From: an uncultured Flavobacteriaceae bacterium | Lineage (GTDB): Bacteria > Bacteroidota > Bacteroidia > Flavobacteriales > Flavobacteriaceae | Direction of reading: 5' to 3' | Assembly: GCA_937959395.1 (NCBI GenBank) | Contig: CALGLR010000114.1 | Coordinates: 1 to 53,583, forward strand | Length of the DNA: 53,583 nt | Shown here: piece after piece, positions 7,792-16,980 of the stretch | Numbering within the stretch: position 1 is the stretch's first letter | Layout of the letters: the number at the start of each line of letters is the position of its first letter | Notes under the pieces: model-generated | What the model saw: only the letters and a program-made list of their open reading frames with translations | Databases searched by the model: none | Told to the model about the DNA's origin: nothing | Program-made: the position numbers and the translations under genes

Positions 7792-10221
7792 ATGAATAAA
7801 TTTATAAAAGCTCTCTTATTCTTAACATTAATTATTTTTTCCTCATTTATATATTCACAAAATGCGAATACTAAAGAAATAATTATTTCAGGAATCATTA
7901 TAGATGATAGTTCAAAAACACCATTAGAATATGCAACTGTCGTATTTAAAAATACAGTAGATAAAAAAATAATTACTGGTGGAATAACTAATGATAAAGG
8001 TGAATACAGTATTCTTGTAGAAACAGGAGAGTATATTATTTCTTACGAATTTATTGGATTTAAAACGGTTACTAATCCTAGTAGAAAAATAACTAAAGAT
8101 GAAAACCTAGGGACTCAATTTTTAACTCCCGATTTAGAAGCACTTGATGAAGTTGAAATTATTGCAGAAAAAACCACTGTTGAGATTAAATTAGATAAGA
8201 AAATCTATAATGTTGGTAAAGATTTAACGGTTAGAGGAGGAACCGTTAGTGATGTTTTAGATAATGTTCCTTCAGTATCTGTAGACGTTGAAGGAAATGT
8301 TGCCTTACGAGGAAACGATAATGTTCGTATTTTAATAAACGGAAAACCTTCTGGATTAGTAGGTTTAAACTCTACTGAAGCGCTTCGTCAATTACCAGCC
8401 GAATCTATTGAGAAAATTGAAGTAATCACATCTCCTTCTGCAAGATATGACGCTGAAGGAACTGCTGGTATCTTAAATATTATTTTACGAAGAAGTAAGT
8501 TACAAGGATTAAATGGCGCCATTACAACTAATGTTGGTTATAATCCCACTGCTGGAATTTCGGGAAACATTAATTATAGAACAGGAGACATTAATCTTTT
8601 TAATACAACAGGGATCAATTATAGAGAGGTTCCTGGTAACTCATCTTCTTTTACTCGCTATACAGATACTGGTAATTTTTTAGATGAAAAAAGTGATTAT
8701 GATCGCATTAGAAGAGGGTTAAATACTAATTTTGGTGTAGAATGGTATTTGGATGATTCTGCCTCTATAACGACTTCTATATTATACAGAAAAAATGATA
8801 ATGAAAGTAATACCACCAATACAATAAATCAATTGGACAGTAATCAGAATTTAGTCTCTAGCACTACACGTTTTGATCCTGAGAATGAAAATGGAACAAC
8901 CATCCAATATGCTTTAAATTATAATAAAAACTTTAAAACTAGTGGCCATAAGTTAACTTTCGATTTTCAATATGAAGATACCAATGAAGATGAAAATTCT
9001 AAGATAGAAGTTAATGGTTTTAATAGTGAAAACGTAATTACACTCGAAGATCAAACACGTATTTTATTACAAATGGATTACATTTTACCAATTGGAGAAA
9101 AATCGCGATTTGAATTAGGTTTTAGAGGAAATTTTAATACTCAAATCACAGATTATACTGTTGAAATATTTGATATCAATTCTAATAGCTTTATTGTAAA
9201 TACAGATCTTACTAACCAATTTAATTATGGCGAAGACCTTATTGGCGTATACTCACAGTATGGCAGCAAAATAGGTAAGTTCTCTTACTTATTAGGGTTA
9301 AGAATGGAAAACACGCGTTTAACTTTAGATCAGGTTACTAGTAATGATTTTAATAATAAAAATTATACAGGTTTATTTCCTACGGTGAATTTAAATTATG
9401 AATTAACCGATAGTGAAAATATTACTTTAGCATATAATAGAAGATTAAGAAGACCACGTTCTTTTTTTATTAATCCTTTTCCTTCTCGATCTAGTGTAAC
9501 GAGTATTTTTCAAGGAAACCCAGATTTAGATCCCAGTTATTCAGGACAGTTTAATTTAGGTTATTTAAAACGTTTTGGAAAATTCACATTCGACTCTTCT
9601 ACTTATTATTCTAGAGCGACAGATGCGTTTAGTTTTATAAGTTTCGATACTGGAACTACTATTACAATAGCTGGTCAAGAAGTTCCTGTTATACAAAGAA
9701 CACCCATTAATTTAGCAACACAAAGCCGCTTTGGAGTTGAGTTTACGCTAAGCTACAGAGCTTCTAAGAAATGGAATATAAATGGCAACTTTAATTTCTT
9801 CCAAAATGAGACCAACGGTATTACTCCAAATGGCTTAGATCTAAGTAATAAAAATTCGAGTTGGCAAGCCAGAATAAATAACAAATATACTTTACCAGGC
9901 AAAATAGATTGGCAGACTCGCTTGGTATATAGAGGGCCTAGCGCAGATGCTCAAAATAAACGTGAAGGTGTTTTCTCTACAAATCTAGCTTTTAGTAAGG
10001 ATTTGTTTAAAGAGAAAGCGTCTCTAGCTTTTAATGTTAGTGATCTTTTTAATAGTCGAAAAAGAAAACAAACGACTACTACTCCAACTTTTAATGCGAA
10101 TAGTGAATTTCAATGGAGACAAAGAAGTTTTAATTTATCTTTTACGTATCGTTTTAATCAAAAAAAGAAAAGAGGGAATAGAAGGTCTGGAAATGGCGGT
10201 GATTTTGAATATGAAGGATAG
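7792..10221 (+). CDS. TonB-dependent outer-membrane receptor family protein
   Basis: This is an 809-residue outer-membrane barrel. After a signal peptide (to about residue 23) comes a carboxypeptidase-regulatory-like beta-sandwich (about 30-110; typical GGITNDKGEYSILV). It is followed by a TonB plug (about 120-235; GGTVSDVLDNVPSVSVD, LINGKPSG, LPAESIEKIEVITSPSARYDAEG) and a C-terminal barrel rich in alternating aromatic strands. The subfamily with the ribbon GTAGILNIIL and an uncharged-to-basic tail (RGNRRSGNGG) is common in Flavobacteriia and usually has no SusD partner; none is adjacent here. The substrate cannot be read from the sequence. It is transcribed alone between a promoter and a strong terminator. 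Confidence 0.9.
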   Translation: MNKFIKALLFLTLIIFSSFIYSQNANTKEIIISGIIIDDSSKTPLEYATVVFKNTVDKKIITGGITNDKGEYSILVETGEYIISYEFIGFKTVTNPSRKITKDENLGTQFLTPDLEALDEVEIIAEKTTVEIKLDKKIYNVGKDLTVRGGTVSDVLDNVPSVSVDVEGNVALRGNDNVRILINGKPSGLVGLNSTEALRQLPAESIEKIEVITSPSARYDAEGTAGILNIILRRSKLQGLNGAITTNVGYNPTAGISGNINYRTGDINLFNTTGINYREVPGNSSSFTRYTDTGNFLDEKSDYDRIRRGLNTNFGVEWYLDDSASITTSILYRKNDNESNTTNTINQLDSNQNLVSSTTRFDPENENGTTIQYALNYNKNFKTSGHKLTFDFQYEDTNEDENSKIEVNGFNSENVITLEDQTRILLQMDYILPIGEKSRFELGFRGNFNTQITDYTVEIFDINSNSFIVNTDLTNQFNYGEDLIGVYSQYGSKIGKFSYLLGLRMENTRLTLDQVTSNDFNNKNYTGLFPTVNLNYELTDSENITLAYNRRLRRPRSFFINPFPSRSSVTSIFQGNPDLDPSYSGQFNLGYLKRFGKFTFDSSTYYSRATDAFSFISFDTGTTITIAGQEVPVIQRTPINLATQSRFGVEFTLSYRASKKWNINGNFNFFQNETNGITPNGLDLSNKNSSWQARINNKYTLPGKIDWQTRLVYRGPSADAQNKREGVFSTNLAFSKDLFKEKASLAFNVSDLFNSRKRKQTTTTPTFNANSEFQWRQRSFNLSFTYRFNQKKKRGNRRSGNGGDFEYEG

Positions 10222-10253
10222 AAACATAATGCCAATTAAATTTAATCAATAAA

Positions 10254-10280
10254 AAAAGGAAGCTAAAATAGCTTCCTTTT
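10254..10280 (+). terminator. Bidirectional intrinsic terminator
   Basis: A 12-bp stem AAAAGGAAGCTA / TAGCTTCCTTTT with an AAA loop. It serves the TonB receptor on the plus strand and the small membrane protein gene on the minus strand. Confidence 0.85.
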
Positions 10281-10307
10281 ATATATTTAAATAAGACAAA
10301 TACTAAC

Positions 10308-10481
10308 TTATGCGTTACGTTTTGCCTTTTTTTCTTCCATAATTTCTTTCATTCTTTCTATTAAAGAACCTCCTATCCAGTAAGGAATAACAAAAGTTAG
10401 TAAAAATATCATTAACCAAAACCCTATAGTTAAGATAGTTAAAAATGCTAAAAAGCCTAAATATTGATCAAAATCGAACAT
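10308..10481 (-). CDS. Small membrane protein, 57 residues
   Basis: A complete short frame: ATG at 10481, stop TAA at 10308. The sequence starts MFDFDQYLGFLAFLTILTIG, has one or two hydrophobic segments (about residues 8-35), a Pro-Tyr-Trp kink, and a highly charged C-terminal helix (ERMKEIMEEKKAKRNA). A terminator follows immediately. The composition (hydrophobic N-terminus, basic/acidic amphipathic tail) and codon use fit a real small membrane protein and not chance. The family is not recognised. It could be a small inner-membrane regulator; nothing in the neighbourhood (methyltransferase on the same strand upstream, 102 nt away) fixes a role. Confidence 0.6.
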   Translation of the reverse strand: MFDFDQYLGFLAFLTILTIGFWLMIFLLTFVIPYWIGGSLIERMKEIMEEKKAKRNA

Positions 10482-10582
10482 AATTCGTATTATTTATTTT
10501 TTTGCTTATACAAAGATAAAGTAAAGCCTCTTTTTAAACAACACAAAGTTAAAAATTATTAACAGCGTTATTAACGTTATTT

Positions 10583-11185
10583 TTATTTTTTAATAAAAAC
10601 TCCAAACAACTCTTTCCCTTGCCGCTCAGAAATAGAGTTATAGCAACGCTCAAAATATTTAACATCAAAAAAAGGATTAAGATATTTTAAATAATCTGCT
10701 TTAGTTCCGCCAAAAGGCCGTTTATCTGTATTTTTAATTAATGGCATATCAAACCACAACCCAACTAATTTTCCTTTTTTTGTTAATAATTCTGTCATTT
10801 TCTTAGCGTAGTTATTACGATTTTCATCAGAAGGCTCAAAAGAGCAGAAAAAAGTTTGCTCTAAAATAAGATCATATTCGCCAGAAAATTCAAAAAAATT
10901 AGCAAGTCTAAGCTGATTCTGAGGGAATTCTGGTAAGCGAACTTTAAATTCATCTAAAGGCAATTTGGAAATATCCAAAATATCAACGTTTTTAAATCCT
11001 TTACTGAATAAATACTCAGCTTCATATGCATTACCGGCACCAGGAATTAATATTTTTATTGACTTATCCTCTAATTGATCAATATATGTTTTTAAAGGTG
11101 TTGAAGGATAACCAATATCCCAACCCGTTCGCTGTTCTTCGTATCTTAATGTCCAATATTTATTTTCCGTTTCTGAATTCATCAT
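10583..11185 (-). CDS. SAM-dependent methyltransferase, thiopurine S-methyltransferase-like
   Basis: A 200-residue cytosolic enzyme. Near the N-terminus it has the TPMT-family segment YWTLRYEEQRTGWDIGYPST, then the SAM-binding motif ILIPGAGNAYEAEYL (motif I), VDILDIS (motif II) and DLILEQTFFCSFEP (motif III region). FGGTKADYLKYLNPFFDV near the end is typical of the bacterial TPMT-like branch. Relatives methylate thiols, selenium or tellurium compounds, or small halide-type nucleophiles, so the substrate is uncertain. Two adjacent ATGs (11185 and 11182) are possible starts. It diverges from fumC, sharing a 111-nt intergenic region. Confidence 0.85.
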   Translation of the reverse strand: MMNSETENKYWTLRYEEQRTGWDIGYPSTPLKTYIDQLEDKSIKILIPGAGNAYEAEYLFSKGFKNVDILDISKLPLDEFKVRLPEFPQNQLRLANFFEFSGEYDLILEQTFFCSFEPSDENRNNYAKKMTELLTKKGKLVGLWFDMPLIKNTDKRPFGGTKADYLKYLNPFFDVKYFERCYNSISERQGKELFGVFIKK

Positions 11186-11263
11186 AAAATTAAGATTCTT
11201 TAATAATCATTCTAAAATACAAATAACCTCATAAGATTTATAATGAATGATTTTAAAATATTG

Positions 11264-11271
11264 TAAATTTG
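11264..11271 (+). promoter_or_regulatory. -7 element TAAATTTG upstream of fumC
   Basis: An exact TAnnTTTG match 25 nt before the fumC ATG. No convincing -33 TTG is seen at the usual distance. Confidence 0.5.
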
Positions 11272-11296
11272 TTATCCTTAAAAACAAATAATACCA

Positions 11297-12694
11297 ATGA
11301 AATTTAGAATAGAAAAAGACACAATGGGAGAAGTAAAAGTCCCAGCAGATAAACTATGGGGAGCGCAAACAGAGCGTTCTAGAAATAACTTTAAAATTGG
11401 AAGTCCTTCTTCAATGCCTATTGAAGTAGTATATGGTTTTGCATATTTAAAGAAAGCTGCTGCTTTTACAAATTGTGAACTTGGTGTTTTACCTATTGAA
11501 AAACGAGATTTAATTGCTCAGGTTTGTGAAGAAATTTTAGAAGGAAAACATGATGATCAATTTCCTCTTGTAATTTGGCAAACTGGTTCTGGAACACAGA
11601 GCAATATGAATGTAAATGAAGTTATTGCAAATAGAGCACATCAAATAGCGGGTAAAACAGTTGGTGAGGGTGAAAAAACAATACAACCTAATGACGACGT
11701 GAATAAATCACAATCTTCTAATGATACGTTTCCTACTGGAATGCATATTGCTTCCTATAAGAAGATAATGGAAATAACAATTCCAGGGATTACAAAATTA
11801 AGAGATACATTATATAATAAATCTATAGCTTTTAAAGAAGTTGTTAAAATTGGACGTACACACTTAATGGATGCTACACCATTAACTCTAGGACAAGAGT
11901 TTTCTGGTTACGTTTCGCAATTAGATCATGGCTTAAAAGCTCTAAATAATACTTTAGACCATCTAAGTGAAGTTGCTCTAGGTGGTACTGCTGTAGGAAC
12001 AGGATTAAACACTCCAAAAGGATACTCAAAACGAGTAGCAGAGTTTATTGCAGAATTCACAAGTTTACCATTTAAAACAGCTCCTAATAAGTTTGAGGCA
12101 TTAGCTGCTCATGATGCGATTGTAGAATCTCATGGAGCTCTTAAACAAATAGCTGTTTCTCTTAACAAGATTGCTAATGATATAAGAATGATGGCTTCTG
12201 GCCCTCGTTCTGGAATTGGTGAAATTATAATCCCAGCTAATGAGCCAGGAAGTTCAATCATGCCTGGGAAAGTAAATCCTACTCAATGTGAAGCTATAAC
12301 TATGGTTTGCGCTCAAGTTATGGGTAACGATGTGGCTATTACTATTGCTGGATCCCAAGGTCATTACGAGTTAAATGTTTTTAAACCAATGATGGCTGCT
12401 AATATTTTACAATCTGCACAATTAATTGGAGACGCCTGTAAGAGTTTTGAAGAAAACTGTGTTTCTGGTATTGAACCTAATCACGAAGTAATTAAAGAAT
12501 TACTAAATAACTCTTTAATGCTAGTAACTGCATTAAATACTAAAATTGGTTATTATAAAGCTGCTGAAATTGCAAACACAGCTCATAAAAATGGTACAAC
12601 TCTAAAAACCGAAGCTACTAATCTTGGTTATGTAACGGCAAATGAATATGATGAGTGGGTTAAACCTGAAGATATGGTAGGTTCATTAAAATAA
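11297..12694 (+). CDS. fumC: Class II fumarate hydratase
   Basis: A 465-residue TCA-cycle enzyme that interconverts fumarate and L-malate as a cytosolic homotetramer without an iron-sulfur cluster. Family signatures are present in order: [12 protein letters not shown], the substrate-binding [38 protein letters not shown], and the catalytic loop [16 protein letters not shown] (about residues 317-332). Length and order are as in E. coli FumC. The ATG at 11297 starts the usual [16 protein letters not shown]. The secreted FG-GAP protein gene starts 7 nt after the stop, so read-through co-transcription is likely even though the products act in different compartments. Confidence 0.96.
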   Translation: MKFRIEKDTMGEVKVPADKLWGAQTERSRNNFKIGSPSSMPIEVVYGFAYLKKAAAFTNCELGVLPIEKRDLIAQVCEEILEGKHDDQFPLVIWQTGSGTQSNMNVNEVIANRAHQIAGKTVGEGEKTIQPNDDVNKSQSSNDTFPTGMHIASYKKIMEITIPGITKLRDTLYNKSIAFKEVVKIGRTHLMDATPLTLGQEFSGYVSQLDHGLKALNNTLDHLSEVALGGTAVGTGLNTPKGYSKRVAEFIAEFTSLPFKTAPNKFEALAAHDAIVESHGALKQIAVSLNKIANDIRMMASGPRSGIGEIIIPANEPGSSIMPGKVNPTQCEAITMVCAQVMGNDVAITIAGSQGHYELNVFKPMMAANILQSAQLIGDACKSFEENCVSGIEPNHEVIKELLNNSLMLVTALNTKIGYYKAAEIANTAHKNGTTLKTEATNLGYVTANEYDEWVKPEDMVGSLK

Positions 12695-12701
12695 TTAAAT
12701 T

Positions 12702-14099
12702 ATGAAAAACAATTTCTTTTTTACAAGTATGCTAATGTTTTCATGCTTAGCATGTTTTGCTCAAACTACATTTACCAATATACAAAGTGAAAGTTTACCA
12801 CTTCCAAATGGTGATACTCCATATAATATTGATTCTGGTTTAATTGACAATAATACTTCTATAGATATTGTTTTTGGAACTTATGATGGAGGCTCTGTAT
12901 TTTGGATGAAAAATGATGGTTTAGGAAATTTTACACTACAAACTGAGATTAGTACCACATTAACAACAGTTGCCGATGTTACTATCGCTGATGTTGACGG
13001 AGATGGCGATAATGATGTTTTAGCCTCTTCTTATAGCGCCGATAAATTAGTCTGGTTTACAAATGATGGTAATGGCAATTTTAGTTCTGAAATTATAATT
13101 TCTAATATTATAGATGGTGCAGGAGAAATAAAAGTAGGTGATATAAATAATGACACCATTCTTGATGTAGCGATAGTCGCATTTGATGCTAATAGTACTG
13201 TTTGGTTTCCTGGTAATGGAGATGGAACATTTGGTGCCATAAATACTATTGATAACACATTAGCCAGTCCAAGTGCTTTTGATATAAAAGATTTTGATGG
13301 AGATACAGATCTAGATGTTGTAATAGTTACTCTAGTAGCTGGTAGTAGCCAAACAGAGGTGTTTTACAATCAATATATTGAATCTGGAACAATGACCGTG
13401 AGTTTTATAAAAGATACCAATACTATTTCTAGTGGAAAGGAACAACTGTTTGATGTTGCATTTGAAGATCTTGATAATGACAATGATTTAGATGTGATCA
13501 CTGCTGATATTTTTGGAAATCTAGAATGGTACAAAAAAGAAACTAATGGTACTTACACGGAAACCACATTTACCTCTTCTATTTCTAACTTTGCAAGTCT
13601 GGATTTTAAAGATTTAGACAATGATGGATTAAAAGATGTAATAGCAGGAAGTGGATTAGCTATAGGAAATCAATTAGTATGGTTTAAAAATAATGATTTA
13701 GGAAATTACGCCGCTGAAGCAGTTATCGATAACATTCAAGCCCAAGTATTTTCTTTAACAGTTAATGATTTTAATAACGATAATGACATAGATATAGCTT
13801 CAGTCTCCTACCTAGATGATAAAATTAATATTTTTGATAACGAAAGTATTACGCTAAATACGAGTAATACAGAGATTACTAATACTAGTATATTTCCAAA
13901 TCCAGTGTCTAACAATTTATTTTTTAAACTTCCTATTGATAGAAATTATAATATCGAATTATTAGATGTATTAGGAAGAAAAATTAGTAACAATACTATT
14001 AGCAAAAACACTTCTTTAAACCTGTCGTCACTTAAACAAGGTATTTATTTTATTAGATTTAAAAAGCCTAATAAAATTATTAAATTTCTTAAGAAATAA
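12702..14099 (+). CDS. Secreted FG-GAP/VCBS repeat protein with T9SS type A sorting domain
   Basis: A 465-residue protein with a signal peptide (MLMFSCLACFAQ). About seven FG-GAP/VCBS repeats fill residues 40-385 (e.g. DVTIADVDGDGDNDVLASSY, DINNDTILDVAIV, FDGDTDLDVVIV, DLDNDNDLDVITAD, DLDNDGLKDVIAG), forming a calcium-binding beta propeller. The last ~75 residues are a T9SS sorting domain: SIFPNPVSNNLFFKL, IELLDVLGRKI, LNLSSLKQGIYFIRF and a basic end. The protein should be carried across the outer membrane and attached or released. Its ligand is unknown. The gene is 7 nt behind fumC and ends at a strong terminator. Confidence 0.88.
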   Translation: MKNNFFFTSMLMFSCLACFAQTTFTNIQSESLPLPNGDTPYNIDSGLIDNNTSIDIVFGTYDGGSVFWMKNDGLGNFTLQTEISTTLTTVADVTIADVDGDGDNDVLASSYSADKLVWFTNDGNGNFSSEIIISNIIDGAGEIKVGDINNDTILDVAIVAFDANSTVWFPGNGDGTFGAINTIDNTLASPSAFDIKDFDGDTDLDVVIVTLVAGSSQTEVFYNQYIESGTMTVSFIKDTNTISSGKEQLFDVAFEDLDNDNDLDVITADIFGNLEWYKKETNGTYTETTFTSSISNFASLDFKDLDNDGLKDVIAGSGLAIGNQLVWFKNNDLGNYAAEAVIDNIQAQVFSLTVNDFNNDNDIDIASVSYLDDKINIFDNESITLNTSNTEITNTSIFPNPVSNNLFFKLPIDRNYNIELLDVLGRKISNNTISKNTSLNLSSLKQGIYFIRFKKPNKIIKFLKK

Positions 14100-14111
14100 G
14101 AATATAAAAGA

Positions 14112-14149
14112 AAAGCCAATAAACAACGTTTTGTTTATTGGCTTTCTTA
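14112..14149 (+). terminator. Intrinsic terminator after fumC/FG-GAP unit
   Basis: A 13-bp perfect stem (AAAGCCAATAAAC, 14112-14124, with GTTTATTGGCTTT, 14133-14145) with an 8-nt loop, 13 nt after the stop codon. Confidence 0.85.
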
Positions 14150-14250
14150 AAGTTAGCTATTAATAAAAAAGGAGAGTAATTGGTTGAACTAATTGAATAC
14201 AAGTTTAAATAAATAACCTCGTTCTCGCATTAACATATGTTAACAAAATA

Positions 14251-14832
14251 TTAATTTAATTTTGACCTGATTCTACTTAATTGTACAGGACTAACTCCTA
14301 GATAAGATGCTATATGATATTGAGGCATTAAATTATCTATATCTGGTATTCTATTTCTAAGAGATAAATAGCGTTCTTTTGCGTTAAAAGATACGATCTC
14401 AATGTATTTATCACTCTCATCGAAAATTATATATTCCAAATATTTAGTGTAAAGTGTCATTACTTGCAAATCAGATTTGCATAATTTAGTAAATAAGGCA
14501 TAATCTACCTCAAAAATGCAACACTCAGAAATGGTCTCATAAATTGAATTCGAAGGCATTCTTTTAATTAATGCTTTAAACGAAGTAAAAAACATTTTTG
14601 GAACAAAAATAGATTGCGTAATTTCTTTTCCATTATCTAATATAACGTAAGACCTTATGACACCTTTAACTATTAAATAAATTTTTTGTGGAGTATCTCC
14701 TAAATCAATGAGTTTTTCATTAGGACCAAATCGTTTTAGCCTACTAAACTCATAAATCTGTTTAAAAGTAGACTCAGGTATAGGGTGAAAGGAATTGACA
14801 AAGTCAAAGCTTTCTTTATAGTAATCATTCAT
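14251..14832 (-). CDS. Crp/Fnr-family transcription regulator (cyclic-nucleotide-binding fold)
   Basis: A 193-residue protein. Residues ~20-125 form the cNMP-binding beta roll (RFGPNEKLIDLGDTPQKIYLIVKGVIRSY, then TQSIFVPKMFF). The short C-terminal part ends YHIASYLGVSPVQLSRIR, the recognition region of a winged helix. There is no CxxxC cluster as in FNR, and the phosphate-binding arginine of CAP is not obvious. This layout is typical of the many Bacteroidota Crp/Fnr regulators whose ligand is unknown. It probably binds DNA as a dimer. Target genes cannot be told from the sequence; its own upstream region (190 nt to the next gene) shows no clear palindrome. Confidence 0.85.
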   Translation of the reverse strand: MNDYYKESFDFVNSFHPIPESTFKQIYEFSRLKRFGPNEKLIDLGDTPQKIYLIVKGVIRSYVILDNGKEITQSIFVPKMFFTSFKALIKRMPSNSIYETISECCIFEVDYALFTKLCKSDLQVMTLYTKYLEYIIFDESDKYIEIVSFNAKERYLSLRNRIPDIDNLMPQYHIASYLGVSPVQLSRIRSKLN

Positions 14833-15028
14833 TAAGGGAGAATAATATAGTTAGTTTTTTTTACAGAAATTTATTAATCACTTAAATTTCTATTTTACAT
14901 TTACAGGAGTTAAATTACTTGTAAATTATGTAGTAGAATTAAGATTTCGATGTAGTGTATCAAAAATCGTTAGAGCGCATAATTATTTTAAAAGTTTTAA
15001 GTTAATCTTTGTTTAATTACCTTTGGTC

Positions 15029-15301
15029 ATGTTAAAAAAACTAGAAACTACTACTACAAATATAATTGTTATTATTATCGTTGAAATTATAACTCTTAGT
15101 ATCACCTACACATTAAATTATGATGAAACCAATTGGAGCTATATAGTTATAAAATGGACTCCAGCAATAATTGCTTTAGCAACATTACTTTGCTATTTTA
15201 TTTCTAGATTGTTTCTTAAAAAATATAATTGGATAATTAGCCTAATAGGTATCATAATTATGATTATTATGACTTTAAACATTTATCAATCTCATACATA
15301 A
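15029..15301 (+). CDS. Small membrane protein with three predicted helices
   Basis: A 90-residue protein with three hydrophobic segments: about residues 10-28 (NIIVIIIVEIITLSITYTL), 40-60 (WTPAIIALATLLCYFISRLF) and 67-85 (WIISLIGIIIMIIMTLNIY). It begins MLKKLETTTT; a TTG six bases upstream is in frame but less plausible. The family is not recognised. It stands alone between a Crp-type regulator and a PAS protein, both on the opposite strand. Confidence rests on the open frame, membrane-protein composition and lack of overlap. Confidence 0.5.
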   Translation: MLKKLETTTTNIIVIIIVEIITLSITYTLNYDETNWSYIVIKWTPAIIALATLLCYFISRLFLKKYNWIISLIGIIIMIIMTLNIYQSHT

Positions 15302-15338
15302 GTAATATAAATAAGTTGAAGAGCTATAGATAAAAGAA

Positions 15339-15851
15339 TTAATTATAAATTTCTCGCTCCAAGGCTAGCAAATGACATATTTCATCATTCTCATTACGTA
15401 AAGGGTAAATCTTTATACTACAATTATACTCTTCTTTATTTTTCCTGTAATTAATGATTGTTTCTTCAAAATGAATTCCATTTTTAATGTTTTCTCTTAT
15501 TGTTTTTAAAACCCTTTTAGATGAGTTTTCGCCTTGAAGAAATTTTGGAGTTTTTCCTTTAGAGAAACTTGCAGGATAGCCGGTCATTTTCACAAACCCT
15601 TTATTTACCCATTTTATTTCTTGTTCTGCATTAGTAAGAACTATAGCATCATAGTTATTATTACTTAAGACATTATCAACATCAAATATCCATGCGTATT
15701 TTTCTTTATACTCATTTAATATTTGAATTTCTGTTTCTTTATTAAATTTTTGAGATTGTCTCTGTAAAGACATAGAAAAAATATCCCAACTTTTTAAAGG
15801 AGCTCTTAATGGATTCTTATTTTTCATATACATAGTTTTGAATACAATCAC
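15339..15851 (-). CDS. PAS-domain protein, LOV-like but lacking the photoactive cysteine
   Basis: A 170-residue soluble protein made of one PAS/PAC domain (about residues 60-168) after a helical N-terminal stretch. The core reads IKWVNKGFVKMTGYPA, KGKTPKFLQGENSSKRVLKT, FEETIINYRKNKEEYNCSIKIYPLRNE. This is the LOV-type layout (V-N-x-x-F-x-x-M-T-G-Y, then F-L-Q-G, then N-Y-R-K-x-x-x-x-Y), but the LOV hallmark N-C-R-F-L-Q-G is T-P-K-F-L-Q-G, so flavin-cysteine photochemistry is not expected. No output domain is attached, so it may be a small sensor or adaptor. Alternative starts at 15833 and 15827 are possible; 15827 (MKNKNPLRAPLKSWD) is as plausible as the longest. Confidence 0.75.
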   Translation of the reverse strand: MIVFKTMYMKNKNPLRAPLKSWDIFSMSLQRQSQKFNKETEIQILNEYKEKYAWIFDVDNVLSNNNYDAIVLTNAEQEIKWVNKGFVKMTGYPASFSKGKTPKFLQGENSSKRVLKTIRENIKNGIHFEETIINYRKNKEEYNCSIKIYPLRNENDEICHLLALEREIYN

Positions 15852-15878
15852 TTATGAGAAGTATTATTAAATAATAAG

Positions 15879-16826
15879 TTAATTTACTAAATTATTTACA
15901 ATACTTTTTACTGGCAATATTGCTTTGGTATGTTCTATACTTGGACCTGCAACCCAAACTGTTTTATAAGTCGCCTTTTTAGCTGCTTTTTCGGTCGCTT
16001 TCATTCCTATCGAAAAACGAATCATCTTTACCCATTTTTTAAGACTTTTATTTTTATTCAAAACAGATTCAATCCAAGTTTGTTTTGTTCCTATTTTTTT
16101 AACATATGGGGTATTAATTACTGTGCATGGCGTTCCCGAAATACGCTCAGTCATGATAATATCCTTAGCTCCATAATCTACGCATGCTTGTTTATATTCA
16201 TCTGTAACACCTGCTTCAACAGAAGCTATAAATGGACTTCCTACAGAAACGCCTTCTGCTCCATAACTTAGCATTTCATCTATATCGGCCTTACACCCTA
16301 CTCCTCCTGCAGAAATTACAGGAATATTTAAATCTGCATTTAATTCTTTAATTAACTTTTCTGGAGAGAAATTCCCGCGATGTCCTCCTGCTTCATTATT
16401 AACTGCTATTGCAGCATCGGCTCCAAGTTGCTCAACCTTTTTTGCAAAACGTAAATCGGTGACATCACAAAAAACTTTAATTCCGACTTTATGTGCTTGA
16501 TTAATTGTTTCTTCTGGGCTACCTAAAGACGTTATTATAAAATCACAACCTTCTTCACATATAACTTCTAATTGCCCTTTATATTTAACATTAGATTTAT
16601 TCACGATTAAATTAAAACCAAAAGCACCTCCTTCAATTTTATTTGCCTTCAATTCTTTTATTGCTTGGCGTAGTTCATCTAATGTTCTATAATTTAATGC
16701 TGGAATACAACCTGCAATACCGCTTTTCATAGCTTCAGTAACCATATCAACATTCGATACTAAAAACATTGGAGCTTGTATTATTGGATATTTTATTTTT
16801 AGTAATTCTGTTAATTTCGTGTTCAT
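15879..16826 (-). CDS. Nitronate monooxygenase / 2-nitropropane dioxygenase-like FMN enzyme
   Basis: A 315-residue TIM-barrel flavoprotein. The N-terminus LKIKYPIIQAPMFLVSNVDM, the segment GIAGCIPALNYR, VNNEAGGHRGN with the His-Arg-Gly region, and IPVISAGGVGCKADIDEML...GAEGVSVGSPFIAS (phosphate-binding GG and GxxxG motifs for FMN) all fit the NMO/NPD family. Members oxidise alkyl nitronates such as propionate-3-nitronate, though several relatives act on other substrates, so the substrate is not certain. The start at 16826 is chosen because the longer frame (16847) would begin inside an exact -7 promoter element at 16845-16852. Confidence 0.85.
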   Translation of the reverse strand: MNTKLTELLKIKYPIIQAPMFLVSNVDMVTEAMKSGIAGCIPALNYRTLDELRQAIKELKANKIEGGAFGFNLIVNKSNVKYKGQLEVICEEGCDFIITSLGSPEETINQAHKVGIKVFCDVTDLRFAKKVEQLGADAAIAVNNEAGGHRGNFSPEKLIKELNADLNIPVISAGGVGCKADIDEMLSYGAEGVSVGSPFIASVEAGVTDEYKQACVDYGAKDIIMTERISGTPCTVINTPYVKKIGTKQTWIESVLNKNKSLKKWVKMIRFSIGMKATEKAAKKATYKTVWVAGPSIEHTKAILPVKSIVNNLVN

Positions 16827-16844
16827 TATCTTCCTGTTTGAATT

Positions 16845-16852
16845 CAAATATA
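16845..16852 (-). promoter_or_regulatory. -7 element TATATTTG upstream of the NMO-like gene
   Basis: An exact TAnnTTTG on the minus strand, 18 nt before the chosen ATG at 16826. It decides against the start at 16847. Confidence 0.5.
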
Positions 16853-16952
16853 CTAAATATTAAAGATTGTACTATTACTAAACGGCCTAAGACAATAGCA
16901 ATAATTTAACCCTAAATTTAAATCTAAGAAGTTACTCTATATAAATTTATGA

Positions 16953-16960
16953 TATATTTG
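16953..16960 (+). promoter_or_regulatory. -7 element TATATTTG upstream of the TPR gene
   Basis: An exact TAnnTTTG 20 nt before the ATG at 16981. No clear -33 TTG is present. Confidence 0.45.
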
Positions 16961-16980
16961 TTTATTAACGTGTAAGTAAA

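Noticed and set aside
15018-15025. TACCTTTG matching the -7 consensus in front of the small membrane protein
   Set aside because: It ends 3 nt before the ATG, so it would give a leaderless or truncated message. A promoter here is possible but not supported enough to call.
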